DNA of 64,000 nucleotides from Corynebacterium minutissimum (GTDB taxonomy: Bacteria; Actinomycetota; Actinomycetes; Mycobacteriales; Mycobacteriaceae), in NCBI RefSeq assembly GCF_016889765.1, contig NZ_CP069533.1, positions 1,984,001 to 2,048,000 on the forward strand. The letters run 5' to 3'. This document shows positions 33,430-44,400 of this stretch, one piece after another. Each line of letters begins with the position of its first letter. Position 1 is the first letter of the stretch. A program made the position numbers and the translations under genes. The notes beneath the pieces were generated by a model, which made no database searches, was not told the origin of the DNA, and saw nothing but the letters and a program-made list of their open reading frames with translations.

Positions 33430-34731
33430 CTAATCGGCCTTAAGCGCCACAGCCGTGTCGCCGCGCTGCTCAATAATCACTGTTCCTGAGAGTGTGAGCG
33501 AAATTGGGCCGGTATAACCTTCACGGTCCACAGGGATGGTGCGCTCAGTCTGACCGCTCGACCAGTTCACCACGTCGATGCCCTCCTCGGTGGGGACGAG
33601 GAGGCGTTCATCAAGGGCGATGCCGGTGCCCACGGCGTTATTCAGCACATGGTCTACCTTCAACTCAGTCGGGGTGAACAAGTAGAGGCGCTCACCATCG
33701 AACCACGTCATGTGGTGGGGAAGGTCAGCGATGGCCGGTGCAAAGGGCGAGGCTGAATCAATAATGGCCTGGGACGGTTCGACGTCCGTGGTGGATAACT
33801 GCTCGCCGTCGAAATTGTAGGAGACAATGCGCGGTGTACCTGTGGGCAGGTAGACCGCGGCGGCTTCCTGACCAACGGCGACCAGACGCGCGCCCGGATC
33901 AGTAATCTCAATCTCTTTGGTAATTTCCGGCTTACGCGAGTCCTCCGGGGTAGCCTCCTGTATGCGAAGCCACGTCGACGTGGGGGAATCTGGGCAAGAC
34001 TCGGTAACGGCGAGCGTTTCGGTACGCGTCAGAGCAGAGGAGATGGCACAGTCTTCGTGAGGCTGCATATTGGGTTCTTGCTTGGCGTCCACATCACCGT
34101 ATTCCACCGTGCGGACCAGGTCCGAACGCCAGAGTTCGATGCGCTCGGTAGAGACAGTACCGACTCGGTCATTCGAGGAAATAGGGACAACCTCATCGGA
34201 GCTGCGTGCGCTGCGGGTATCGGAGTACTCACCGGTTGCAGCGTCAATCGCTACGACATCACCGCAACCAACATTGGTGTGATAGGACGCCACGATCTTG
34301 TTCCACGCCGTGCCAAGTGAGCACAGGTCGGCATCACGGCGCTGATACGTCCACACCGTGTCACCTGCGGAATTAGTGGCGGTTAGGGTATCGCCCTCGT
34401 GGGCCACCACGAGCCCCTTTGACGACACTGCCCGCGTTTGGCCCGGCACCAAGGTATTAGGCAGTGAAAAGGACTTCGACAAGGCAGAAGGGATGGAGGA
34501 GAGAGTGTCGGGGTCAGTATCGACGGACGATTCGACGGCTGGGGTGAGTTCCGCTTTGTGAATCGGGGCAGTGACAAACGCGCCACCAACGGCGATGGCG
34601 CACACCGCGCTGATGACGCCCACAGCCGTCCAATCCGCCTTGGAGGAGCGCAGAATCGGGGCTTTCTGTGAAGCCTTCGCGGCCTTCTTCTCCGGCTGCG
34701 CGGAGCTATTCTCCTGTGCCTCCGAGCTCAT
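33430..34731 (-). CDS. Membrane-anchored beta-propeller-like protein (Rv3212-like)
   Basis: The 433-residue protein has a polar N-terminal tail, one membrane helix (AVGVISAVCAIAVGGAFV, about 35-53) and a large outer domain with repeated strand motifs such as GDTVWTYQRRDADL and AIDAATGEY, similar to PQQ/WD-like propellers. It overlaps the helicase gene upstream by 4 bases (ATGA), a pair kept as Rv3211-Rv3212 in mycobacteria. Function unknown; several cysteines (CSLG, CGDVV, CAISS, CPDS) could form disulfides. Confidence 0.75.
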   Translation of the reverse strand: MSSEAQENSSAQPEKKAAKASQKAPILRSSKADWTAVGVISAVCAIAVGGAFVTAPIHKAELTPAVESSVDTDPDTLSSIPSALSKSFSLPNTLVPGQTRAVSSKGLVVAHEGDTLTATNSAGDTVWTYQRRDADLCSLGTAWNKIVASYHTNVGCGDVVAIDAATGEYSDTRSARSSDEVVPISSNDRVGTVSTERIELWRSDLVRTVEYGDVDAKQEPNMQPHEDCAISSALTRTETLAVTESCPDSPTSTWLRIQEATPEDSRKPEITKEIEITDPGARLVAVGQEAAAVYLPTGTPRIVSYNFDGEQLSTTDVEPSQAIIDSASPFAPAIADLPHHMTWFDGERLYLFTPTELKVDHVLNNAVGTGIALDERLLVPTEEGIDVVNWSSGQTERTIPVDREGYTGPISLTLSGTVIIEQRGDTAVALKAD

Positions 34732-36119
34732 CGGCGTCCTCCTTGGCGGGTTGAGCGTGTACGGGTGTGGGCGCGGGTGCGGCGGGATGCACGCGCGGAA
34801 TCAGTGGCAGTGCGACGATTCGAGCCGGACCGGCGCGGTGCGCCCAACACCTTGGTGGGTGGTCCGACGGATTCTTCAACGTCTTCGGGAATACTGAGGG
34901 CTGCGGCAAGCTCCGGTGAGGTGCTAAACCACTGGGGCGGTTCCGGCTGATCCAAATCGAGCTCATCGTTGATAATGTGCCATTTGCTCAGTTCATCGTA
35001 GCCCACGAGGGTGACAGCAGTTCCAGTGTGTCCTGCACGACCGGTACGGCCGATGCGGTGCACGAACGTCATAGGATCATCTGGGACCTGGTGGTTGATT
35101 ACGTGCGTGACGTCATCGACGTCGATACCGCGCGCAGCCACGTCGGTAGCCACAAGAATGTCCACGGTGCCCTCGCGGAAAGCGGTAAGGGAGCGCTCGC
35201 GTGCAGACTGATCCATATCGCCATGGACCGCGCCCACGTTGAAACCTCGCTGTGCCAGTTCCTCCGCTACGGAAGCTGCCGCGCGTTTGGTGCGGGTAAA
35301 GATAATGGTTCTTCCGCGTCCTTCGGCCTGCAGAATGCGACTCAACACCGCAACCTTATCCATGCGGTGAGCCTGGAAGGTGATCTTGCTGGTGGAGGAG
35401 TGAGTGTGCTGATCATCACCGGATTCGGCACGGATATGAACCGGTTTGGTGAGGAAGGTGCGCGCCAGCGTGACGATTGGCCCCGGCATCGTGGCGGAGA
35501 AGAGCATGGTCTGGTGTGGGTTTCCGTGCAAAAGAGTGAGAATCTTCTCGATATCCGGCAAAAATCCCAAGTCCAGCATTTCATCTGCTTCATCAAGGAC
35601 GAGGACACTGACCTTGTCGAAGCTCAGGTGCTTCTTCTGGCACAAATCAAGAAGGCGTCCAGGCGTGCCCACGACAACATCCGCGCCGGCTTTGATCTGT
35701 TTAATCTGTTCCTCGTACGGCCTGCCACCACAGAGCGTGATCACACTGAGCGGCAAGTGCGCGGCGGCCACCTCGAGGTCACCGCTGACCTGGATCGCTA
35801 GCTCGCGCGTTGGGGCGATAACCAGCGCTCGGGGAGTGCCATCGAGTTCTGGGATATCGGCATCATCAAAGACCCGATCCAGCAGTGGGACGCCAAAGCC
35901 ATAGGTCTTGCCCATACCGGTGCGGGCTTGACCAATGAGGTCCTGACCGCTGAGCGCGATGGGAAGAGTCAGTTCTTGGATGGCAAAAGTATGCGTGATT
36001 CCACGCGCAGCCAAGGCATCGCAGATTTCTGCCGCGACTCCTAGTGCGGCAAAGGTGGGCGATTCGCTGGTGTTCCCGCGGTGATCGCGGGAAGCGTTCG
36101 AGGATTTCGGGGAATGCAC
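34728..36119 (-). CDS. rhlE: DEAD-box ATP-dependent RNA helicase
   Basis: The 463-residue helicase shows the Q motif, motif I ARTGMGKT, motif II VLDEADEMLDLGF, motif III SAT and motif VI HRIGRTGRAGHTG, then a basic Arg/Thr-rich tail of about 60 residues for RNA contact. Start is GTG at 36119. Gene order supports RhlE (Rv3211-like). It is thought to act in RNA turnover or ribosome biogenesis. Divergent from the DUF3107 gene; TATAGT at 36143-36148 is a possible -10 for the latter. Confidence 0.9.
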   Translation of the reverse strand: MHSPKSSNASRDHRGNTSESPTFAALGVAAEICDALAARGITHTFAIQELTLPIALSGQDLIGQARTGMGKTYGFGVPLLDRVFDDADIPELDGTPRALVIAPTRELAIQVSGDLEVAAAHLPLSVITLCGGRPYEEQIKQIKAGADVVVGTPGRLLDLCQKKHLSFDKVSVLVLDEADEMLDLGFLPDIEKILTLLHGNPHQTMLFSATMPGPIVTLARTFLTKPVHIRAESGDDQHTHSSTSKITFQAHRMDKVAVLSRILQAEGRGRTIIFTRTKRAAASVAEELAQRGFNVGAVHGDMDQSARERSLTAFREGTVDILVATDVAARGIDVDDVTHVINHQVPDDPMTFVHRIGRTGRAGHTGTAVTLVGYDELSKWHIINDELDLDQPEPPQWFSTSPELAAALSIPEDVEESVGPPTKVLGAPRRSGSNRRTATDSARASRRTRAHTRTRSTRQGGRR

Positions 36120-36233
36120 ACCTTGATAGTAGAGGACGTAGCTATAGTGGGGCCATTAGAGCGCCGGAGCACGGGTGCTAAAACGCGCCCCTTCGGCAGG
36201 ACGTTGAAGAATTATCGAAGGAGCATGCACAGC

Positions 36234-36455
36234 ATGGACATTAAGTTTGGATTCGCCGATACCGCACGCGAGCTGGTTATTCACGCTGAAGGTGAGCAGG
36301 AGGAGCTGACTAAGACGATCAATGGTGCTTTGGCGGACAACTCCACTCTCGAACTAGAAGACTCTAAGGGGCGTAAGTTCATTGTGCGGACGGACCGCGT
36401 CGTCTACGTCGAAATCGGCACTGCCCGCGCCCATACCGTGGGATTCGCGGGTTAA
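36234..36455 (+). CDS. DUF3107 protein
   Basis: The 73-residue protein starts at ATG 36234 behind GAAGGAG (another ATG at 36225 is too close to the RBS). MDIKFGFADTARELVIHAE and the end RTDRVVYVEIG are typical of DUF3107 (Rv3208A), a small conserved actinobacterial family of unknown function. It probably forms the first gene of the line continuing to adnAB. Confidence 0.88.
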   Translation: MDIKFGFADTARELVIHAEGEQEELTKTINGALADNSTLELEDSKGRKFIVRTDRVVYVEIGTARAHTVGFAG

Positions 36456-36487
36456 GTACGCACGAGCTTCGCTAGCGGGTAGCCTAA

Positions 36488-37444
36488 ATGGCCATGGACA
36501 ATCCCGCGCACAGTGATCAGCGCCCTCAGCAGCATTCTCAGCACGCCTCAGCGCTGACGCGTTTTGCACGCGACTATGGCTGGTGGCGGGTGGTGGCAAT
36601 TCCCGTCATGGTTGTCATCACGGTCTGGGTTCTCGTTGACGTGCTCCGCTCGCCGTCAGCAGAGTCGCCTGAACCGACGGCAGGGGAGGAGCAAGCAACG
36701 AGTAGTGTTGTTGCCACTACATCCGCACGGAAGGGGCCCGACCCGGCAAATGCCAGCGCCATTGCTGCTGCTAAGGATGAGCTTCCCGCAGGCGGGACCT
36801 TCACTGAGCAGGGCGAGGAAACCTACCGTGACGCCGGCCCATCGACGATGCATGCCGGCAAGGGCGGTGCACAAACCATCCGGTTTTCAGTCGAGATTGA
36901 AGATGGCGTGGATACTTCCACTTATGGGGGCGACAGTGCAGTTGTCGCGCTTGTCGACGCCACCCTGGCCGACCCCCGCGGGTGGACCGGCGCTGGGAAT
37001 TACGAATTCATCCACGTGAAAGCGGATGACAACCCAGATACTCACATTCGCCTCACGTCACTAGGCACGACTGCAAAGCTGTGCGGCGCACAGTTGCAAT
37101 CAGAGACTTCCTGCCACACGACAATTACGGGCGAATCAGCGGTGTATCTCAATGAATCGCGCTGGGTACGCGGTGCAGTTCCCTTTGAAGGTGATCTAGG
37201 AAACTACCGCCAGTACCTCATCAACCACGAGTTCGGCCACGCTATCGGCTATGCCTCCCACCAGCCGTGCGGTGGCGATGGCAAATTGGCTCCGGTCATG
37301 ATGCAGCAAACACTGAGCCTGAACAATGCTGAGCTTTATGCCAAGGATTCGGAAGAGGTTTATCCGGACGAGGATGTGACGTGTGAGCCAAATCCGTGGC
37401 CTTATCCCATCTCAGCCGACCACGATCACGCTAAGCCGGAATAG
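36488..37444 (+). CDS. DUF3152 protein with metzincin-like zinc site
   Basis: The 318-residue protein has a cytoplasmic N-terminal tail, a membrane helix (VVAIPVMVVITVWVLVDVL, about 35-53), a Ser/Glu-rich linker and an outer DUF3152 domain. Near residue 246 it contains HEFGHAIGYASH, the HExxHxxGxxH zinc motif of metzincin peptidases, so an extracellular protease is plausible though unproven. Two cysteine pairs (CGAQ/CHTT and CGGDG/CEPN) look like disulfides. ATG 36488 or 36494. Confidence 0.85.
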   Translation: MAMDNPAHSDQRPQQHSQHASALTRFARDYGWWRVVAIPVMVVITVWVLVDVLRSPSAESPEPTAGEEQATSSVVATTSARKGPDPANASAIAAAKDELPAGGTFTEQGEETYRDAGPSTMHAGKGGAQTIRFSVEIEDGVDTSTYGGDSAVVALVDATLADPRGWTGAGNYEFIHVKADDNPDTHIRLTSLGTTAKLCGAQLQSETSCHTTITGESAVYLNESRWVRGAVPFEGDLGNYRQYLINHEFGHAIGYASHQPCGGDGKLAPVMMQQTLSLNNAELYAKDSEEVYPDEDVTCEPNPWPYPISADHDHAKPE

Positions 37445-37471
37445 CTCTACGAGAAAGACGAAGACGTACTT

Positions 37472-38245
37472 ATGCCGCTGCCGCCTGAACCTGTTCTAGC
37501 TAGCTTTAACGCTGAAACCCGACCCCGCCGTGTAACGGGCGAGCTGATGGGGTCTGCCTGGGATAATGGCATCCTCGTTGGGGATGTTGTCTTTGCTGAG
37601 GCCCGCGAATGGTCAGGATGGTCTGCCAAAGTGCGTGACAAGCTCAGTGTCCCAGGGGTGCGGATTGCTCGTCCCGTACTGACCACTGATGGCCGCTACA
37701 CGGCCGCCGGCTGGAAGGCTACGCAGTTCGTGCCCGGCCAGGTACGTGGGCGAATTGATGAAGCGGTGCAGGTGGCGCTGCGGCTCGATAGCGCCCTTGC
37801 GACTGCGCCACTGCCGAGCTTGGGTCAGCGTGACGATATCTTTGCCCGTGCCGAACGCGCCGCGTGGGAGGAGACGGGCGAGGCCTATTCCGACGAGGAG
37901 CTTTCCGAGCTTCCCCTGGCGACTGCGCACATGGACGTGCTGGGTACCACGGTTTTCTCTGGGGCGAACCCGCCAGCACTGACGGATATCGTCCCTTCCG
38001 CGGCACCGCGCCCACAGGGCTGGTCTGCGGCATTAGCGATGGTGGACGGGTTGATTGCGGATGCCGTCGATGCGGACATCTGTACTCGCTTCGAATCAAT
38101 TCCTGGTGTCCACCAGCTCTTGTTACGTGCAGTGGCGTATCGACGATACGTGAACGTACTGCACCCGAACTCCAAATCGACCGTTCGTTCGAACATTGAA
38201 AAGGTGGAAGAGACCCTCGTGTCCGCCGCATCTGACAGACTATAA
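37472..38245 (+). CDS. TIGR02569 family protein
   Basis: The 257-residue protein matches the actinobacterial TIGR02569 family (Rv3205c-like): PLPPEPVLASFNAETRPRRVTGELMGSAWDNG at the start and AVAYRRYVNVLHP near the end. The fold appears kinase-like (aminoglycoside phosphotransferase relatives) but no complete catalytic loop is visible. It ends 3 bases before adnA, so it is in the same transcript. Function unknown. Confidence 0.8.
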   Translation: MPLPPEPVLASFNAETRPRRVTGELMGSAWDNGILVGDVVFAEAREWSGWSAKVRDKLSVPGVRIARPVLTTDGRYTAAGWKATQFVPGQVRGRIDEAVQVALRLDSALATAPLPSLGQRDDIFARAERAAWEETGEAYSDEELSELPLATAHMDVLGTTVFSGANPPALTDIVPSAAPRPQGWSAALAMVDGLIADAVDADICTRFESIPGVHQLLLRAVAYRRYVNVLHPNSKSTVRSNIEKVEETLVSAASDRL

Positions 38246-38248
38246 GGC

Positions 38249-41200
38249 GTGAATTACAGCAGTCAGTCCACCGTCCGCGCCGGCGTTAGCCTTCCTCCCT
38301 CGCCCGACGTTCGCCTAATTCCCCGAACTCGGAGCGCCATCCAGCGCTCCTGGGACGTGCCGCTGCCAAAGGAAGGCACGTGGCGTGTCCTGGGCACTGC
38401 GGGTTCAGGGGTGTCGAGCCTGCTTATCGATGTTGTCTTAGACCAACTCACCAGCGGTGCTGATGCCTCTGGAATTCTCGTTGTAGCGCCGTCGAAGGAG
38501 TCGGGCTCGTTGCTGCGGCAGGAACTGGCTGAGCATCTCGAGGACTATGCAGCACAGGCTTCCATGGTGCGCTCCGTGCACTCCTTGGCTTTCGCGTTGC
38601 TGCGCCGCGGCAGTGAGGAGGAGCTGCGCCTGATTACCGGTGCGGAGCAGGACGTTGTTATCCGGGAACTACTGGCGGGCCACGCGGCGGATGGCCGTGG
38701 TTCGTGGCCCGCGGAGGTGCGCCCGGCTCTGGAGTACGTTGGCTTCGCACGGCAGTTGCGCGACTTGCTGCTGCGCGCGATTGAACGCGGGCTTGGTCCA
38801 GGAGACTTGGAGGAACTTGGGGCCCGTTACCAACGTCCCATGTGGTCTGCCGCAGGTGACTTCCTCCGTGAGTACGAGCGCACCCAGGCCCTTGCTGGTT
38901 CGCATTCTTACTCTGCGGCGGAACTTGTCAGCCAAGTCCTCCTTCGACCTGAGTTACTCCAGGATCACCCATGGCACACCATCGTGGTGGATGATGCCCA
39001 ACTGCTCGACCCCACCTCCGGCCGGCTCATTGCTGAGCTGGCCAAGACCGCTCGGCTCACTGTGGTTGGTGGCGACCCAGATCAGGCAGTCTTTGCTTTC
39101 CGCGGCGCCAATTCTGAATTCCTCACCTCGTGGGAGGCAGAAAACGAACTGCGCTTGGTAGCCCCGCACCGCAGGCCATCACCTGCTTGTGTCAGCGTTG
39201 TCGACTCCCGTGGAACCCTGCGTGATGTTCTGGCTAATACGGTCCGCCGCCGCCACCTAGAGGACGGGGTGAATTGGCGCGACATTGCAGTTATTGTGCG
39301 CTCCACAGGAGACATTGGCCCAGCTCGAAGGACCTTGCTGGCGGCCGGCGTACCGGTGCATATCAATCCAACGGATGTGATTCTTGCAGAACAGCGTTTG
39401 GTTAAGGCCGTAATGTTGGCGTTGCGTGCACTGGAAACCGACCTTGATCCGGTGGAACTTGAGGACCTCATTACTGGCCCCGTGGGCGGTGCTGATCCGG
39501 TTACCTTGCGCCGACTTATCCGCGGCTTGCGCCGTTGGAAGCCGGAGCAGCGTGGCATGGACACCTTGCGTGAGTTGCTTGAGGGCGATGTGCCGGACTT
39601 CGATAACATGCTCACGGAGCGCGAGGAAGCCATTCTTGCCCGTATCCGCGGCGTCCTGTCTGCGGGGCGCGAGGCTCTGCGGGCAGGAGCTGCGGTGGAG
39701 GAAATCCTCTGGGAGGTGTGGCAGTCTACGGGGCTCGATACCCGCCTCCAAGCCGCGGCCCTGCGCGGAGGTGCTGCCGGTTCTCAAGCGGACCGAGATC
39801 TTGATGCCATGATGGCCCTTTTCGATGCCGCTGGTGACTATGCCGAACGCCGTCCTTCCGCATCTTTGGAATCTTTCATCCTCCACATCACCGAGCAAGA
39901 GCTGCCCACCGGCGTGCGTGATCGCCGCTCGGCTCTGCCAGATGCCGTGGAGATTCTCACCGCGCATGGAGCGGTGGGACGAGAATGGGACACGGTTATT
40001 GTCGCGGGAGTCCAGGAAGGTACCTGGCCCTCAGTGGGGGAGACCGGTTCCCTCTTCGGGCAGGAGGACCTAATTGACTTGCTGGATCGTGACATCACTC
40101 CTGGCACTCCGGTAAGCCATGTATCTGGGCGTTTGGCGGAAGAACGCCGCCTCTTCCACGTGGCTACAACCCGTCACCGCCACCGTTTGTTGGTTGTCGC
40201 GGTGGATTCTCCAGAGAGTGATGAAGTGGAAGAACCGTCGCGCTTTATTGAGGAGTTTCTGTCTGCCGGTGGAGTGGATGTACCTGGTGCACAGGCGCGC
40301 CGGGAGGCCAGTCAGCGGTGGGCACGTCAAGCACTGCCGCGCGAGTTAGGCCTTGAGCTTCCGGATCCGGGGCCAGTGACCGTACGCGGTGGTGCCGGCA
40401 TTGATGAGGAGATGGATCCGCTTGAGGTCTCAGTGCTCTCGGTCCCTTCCTTCGTGGCACAACTGCGTCGCTGTGCCACCGATCCAGAGTCTGGCGAGGC
40501 CGAGCGTTCTCAGGCAGTTCGGCAGCTTGCCCGTCTCGCAGAGGCCGGTGTTCCAGGCGCACACCCGGATCAGTGGTGGGCTGCGCGCTCGGTGGCGTCC
40601 GAGCATCCGCTGTCTGGTTCTCACAGCTTGTCTCCCTCCCGGGTGGAGGCACTCAGAGCCTGTCCACTAAACGCAGTGTTGGGCAATCTTGCTGAAGAAG
40701 AGACAACGAATATCAACCTTGTACGTGGCAACCTTGCCCATGCCTTCCTCGAAGCTTTAGGTCGTGGTGTTGAACCAGGTACTGCGAAGAAACTCGTGGT
40801 AGAAGCCTTCGCTTCGATGCTCGACGGCCCCTTGTGGCGCCGCGATGCCGAGCTTGCTGATTTCGAGCGGCTCATCGATCGCACCCATAGCTGGTTGCTG
40901 TCCACCACGTTGGAACCGGTCGGTGTCGAGGTCCGTGTCTCCGTCGACGTTTCCCCGGATGTGACTATCCGCGGGTATATCGATCGACTCATGAAAGAGG
41001 GCGATGAGTACGCCGTAATCGATCTCAAGACAGGCTCGCAGGCAGCAACGAAGGAAGCTGCACGAGACAACACCCAGCTGTTGACCTATCAGTTAGCCCT
41101 TGCCCACGGAGAACTCGTCATGGAGGACTCTGCAGATGAGGAACAAGTAAAGGCAATTCGCACCGGCGAAGGTGTGCCCCGTGCCACGAGCCGGCTGGTG

Positions 41201-41413
41201 TATCCACGTACCTCAGCAGCAAGTGTGACGGAACGTGAACAAACAGCTAAGCCACCGGAGGAACTCGACGAGTTTGCAGCACAGCTACCAGCCCTCGTCG
41301 CAGAGCTGCGGGGGCCGGGTCTTACTGCCCGTGAGAACGACGGCTGTGATCGTTGCCCCATCCGCTCCATCTGCCCTGTCATGAACGAAGGAGGTCTGGT
41401 GACCAATGCCTAA
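38249..41413 (+). CDS. adnA: AdnA subunit of the AdnAB helicase-nuclease
   Basis: The 1054-residue subunit has a UvrD-like motor and a C-terminal RecB-type nuclease. The heterodimer resects double-strand breaks. The P-loop reads GTAGSGVSS: Val55 replaces the ATP-binding Lys, and motif II is VDDAQ (about residue 247) rather than DExQ, so this motor is probably inactive. The nuclease looks intact: His in GNLAHAFLE, Asp/Lys in VIDLKTG (about 924), and QLLTYQ. ACPLN near residue 808 with the C-terminal CDRCPIRSIC fits an iron-sulfur staple. Start GTG 38249; the end overlaps adnB by 8 bases. Confidence 0.9.
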   Translation: MNYSSQSTVRAGVSLPPSPDVRLIPRTRSAIQRSWDVPLPKEGTWRVLGTAGSGVSSLLIDVVLDQLTSGADASGILVVAPSKESGSLLRQELAEHLEDYAAQASMVRSVHSLAFALLRRGSEEELRLITGAEQDVVIRELLAGHAADGRGSWPAEVRPALEYVGFARQLRDLLLRAIERGLGPGDLEELGARYQRPMWSAAGDFLREYERTQALAGSHSYSAAELVSQVLLRPELLQDHPWHTIVVDDAQLLDPTSGRLIAELAKTARLTVVGGDPDQAVFAFRGANSEFLTSWEAENELRLVAPHRRPSPACVSVVDSRGTLRDVLANTVRRRHLEDGVNWRDIAVIVRSTGDIGPARRTLLAAGVPVHINPTDVILAEQRLVKAVMLALRALETDLDPVELEDLITGPVGGADPVTLRRLIRGLRRWKPEQRGMDTLRELLEGDVPDFDNMLTEREEAILARIRGVLSAGREALRAGAAVEEILWEVWQSTGLDTRLQAAALRGGAAGSQADRDLDAMMALFDAAGDYAERRPSASLESFILHITEQELPTGVRDRRSALPDAVEILTAHGAVGREWDTVIVAGVQEGTWPSVGETGSLFGQEDLIDLLDRDITPGTPVSHVSGRLAEERRLFHVATTRHRHRLLVVAVDSPESDEVEEPSRFIEEFLSAGGVDVPGAQARREASQRWARQALPRELGLELPDPGPVTVRGGAGIDEEMDPLEVSVLSVPSFVAQLRRCATDPESGEAERSQAVRQLARLAEAGVPGAHPDQWWAARSVASEHPLSGSHSLSPSRVEALRACPLNAVLGNLAEEETTNINLVRGNLAHAFLEALGRGVEPGTAKKLVVEAFASMLDGPLWRRDAELADFERLIDRTHSWLLSTTLEPVGVEVRVSVDVSPDVTIRGYIDRLMKEGDEYAVIDLKTGSQAATKEAARDNTQLLTYQLALAHGELVMEDSADEEQVKAIRTGEGVPRATSRLVYPRTSAASVTEREQTAKPPEELDEFAAQLPALVAELRGPGLTARENDGCDRCPIRSICPVMNEGGLVTNA

Positions 41414-44400
41414 TCACCCTCAGAACCCCACTCACCACTTCAGTCCTGAGGAACTGGCTACTGCCCTAGGCAAGCCTTTCCCTCCTACCGAAGAACAAGC
41501 TGCCGTCATCGAAGGTCCACTTGGACCCAAGCTCGTCGTCGCCGGTGCTGGCGCGGGCAAGACTGAGACGATGGCCTCACGCGTCGTGTCCCTAGTAGCC
41601 AACGGCCTTGTGCGTCCTGAACAGGTCCTTGGTTTGACCTTCACCCGTAAAGCAGCACAGCAGCTCGAGCAGCGCATTCGCCGTCAGTTGTTGACCTTGC
41701 GCTCTTCAGGCATCCTTCGCCCCGGTAGTGCTGCTGCCGAAGCCGTGGAGAATATCGTGCCAAAGGTGTCCACCTATGACTCCTACGCAGGTGACCTTGT
41801 CCGTGAATACGGGCTCCTCATGCCGGTAGAGCCAAGCGCACGCATCATTACGGAGGCTGAGCGCTACGCCATCGCCCATGAAGTAGTGAGTAACTATGCC
41901 GGTTCCTTGAGCACAGATCACGCAGTGGCAACGGTGGCTGCCACCCTTTTGAACCTCGCGCAGACCATGGATGGCGAACTTAAGGATCCAGCTTCCTTGC
42001 GTGAGCACGAGGAGATTTTCCGGAAGACTGCGGAAGACCTTGAGAAGACTCGCAAGAATGGCAAGGAATTCAGCGACAATGTGCAGAGCTACCTGGACAC
42101 GCAGCGTCTTCGTTTGGAATACCTGCCTCTTGTGGAAGCTCTCAAGAAGGAGCAAGCTGAGCGAGGAGTCATAACTTTTGGTGAGCAGATGTCTATTGCT
42201 GCGACCTTGGCGAAGAACTTCCCACTCTTGGGCGAGCAGCAAAGCGCGCGCTATCGCGTCGTGATGCTCGACGAATACCAAGACACCTCCCACGCGCAAC
42301 GTATTTTGCTGCGCTCTCTTTTCGGCGGGCCACGTGAGGGGCTATCGGTGACCGCAGTGGGTGACCCCATGCAGTCAATTTATGGGTGGCGTGGGGCCAC
42401 CGCGGAAAACCTTGCGGCTTTTGTCACCGACTTCCCACAACCGGATGGTTCGGATGCGCCGAAGGACCAGCTCACCACCTCGTGGCGCAATCCCTCCTCG
42501 GTGCTAGAGCTGGCTAATGATGTGGCTGCGAAGCTTTTCTCTGAAAGCCCAGGGGAGCGCCCCGTTGATGAGCTTTCGCCCAAGCCGACTGCACCGGCAG
42601 GAACCGTCGAGTTGGGCTACTTTGCCACGGAAGCAGAGGAACGAACCTTCATTGCGGAACACTTGCGCGAGCTTTATGAAGCCACTCCCGAAGGCGAGGA
42701 GTTTAGTGCGGCAGTGTTGGTGCGCACCAACAAACAATCCCCGCTCATCGCGGCAGCCCTCGATGAGGTTGGTGTTCCGAATGAGATTTTTGGAGTCGGT
42801 GGCCTCCTGTGGCGCCCCGAAATTCAAGACCTCGTCGCAGTCGCGACGTTGCTGGTCCGTCCCCAGGACACCACAGCAGCTTTGCGCGTGCTCACCGGGC
42901 CGATGTGTGGCCTAGGCATCTCCGATATTCAGGCCCTCCACTCACGTCAGCGCAATTTGGCCGGTACTACTGATGGCCGCCTGCGGTGGGAAGGGGGCGA
43001 CCCGCTGGAGTACCTCACTGCTCAGGTGGAATCCATCACTGCTGAAGGGCCCGACCAAGTGTTGGGACTCGCGGACGCCCTTGCTGATCTAGGTGAGCGG
43101 GATCGCTACAGCGCTGAGGGCCTTGAGCGAATGGAGGAGGTCGCCGCTAAACTGCGGTACCTACGCACATACTCGCTGGGCAAATCGTTGAATGACATTT
43201 TTGCTGACATTGAGTTTGTCTTCGGCGTGCGTACTGAGGTTCTCGCTGCCGGAAAGCCGGGAGGAGCAACGCACCTTGATGCCTTTGCTGACCTCGTAGC
43301 AGGTTTCCACGGAGATAGCTTGGCGGCATTGCTGGATTATTTCGAGCTGGCCAAGGAAAAAGAGGACGGGCTCGCCCTGGGCGAGGTACCGGTTGTACGC
43401 AACCGCGTACAGATTATGACCGTGCACAAGGCTAAGGGCCTGGAATGGGAGCACGTGTGCGTGGCACATGCAGATTCCTCGAGCTACAAAGCCCAGGCAG
43501 AGACTTTCCTCACGAAGATTGAGAAGGCACCTGGCGATGATGACTACATCGAACTGCCCGATGACGCTGTGAAGCGCTCGGAGTTCGGTAAGGCTTGTGA
43601 GGCTTTCAAAGAGCTTGACCGCGACTTCCAAGCTGAGGAAGCAGCGCGCTTGTTCTACGTGGCGATAACGCGCACAGAGTCCACGCTGACAGTGACAGGT
43701 TCCGGTACGAACAAAGCAAAGGGAAAGAGTAAGAAGGGCCCATACTCTTATCTACAGTTGCTGGCAGATAAGCACCCAGAACTTGTTGTTCACTGGGAGG
43801 TACCGGACCTCCCCGTCGAGGCTGAGGAAGGCACGGAGCGTGAAGCTTATTTCCCATCGCTGACTCCACAGCCCCGGGCGGTTGATGCAGCCGCTGCGGT
43901 TCGCGCCGCGATGAAGGGGCTTCCAGCATTGCGAGATGGCGAGACCTTCGAGCTGTGGGAGCAGGAGGCTAGCGCGCTTATTGAAGAGCACAAGGCGCTG
44001 CACGCCCCAGTGGTCGATGTTGAGCTTCCGAGTGAGTTGACGGCCTCCGACATGGTGGCCATGTCAGCTGACCCGATTCAGTTCGCACGCCGTCAGCGTC
44101 GCCCCATTCCCTTCAGGCCGAATTCCTACGCCAAGCGCGGTACCGCCTTCCACGCCTGGCTCGAAGACCGCTTCGGCGCACCAGCGCTCTTGGGTGAAGA
44201 TGAGCTACCAGGCTCCCACGATGAGCCCGACCACGACCTCGAATCTCTCAAGGAAGCGTTCTTGGCTTCCGAGTGGGCTCAGCGTACCCCAGCACATGTC
44301 GAGGCACCTTTTGAAATCACCATCGGTGATTCCGTCGTGCGTGGTCGCATGGATGCGGTATTCCAGCAGCCCGACGGAACTTGGCTCATCGTGGATTGGA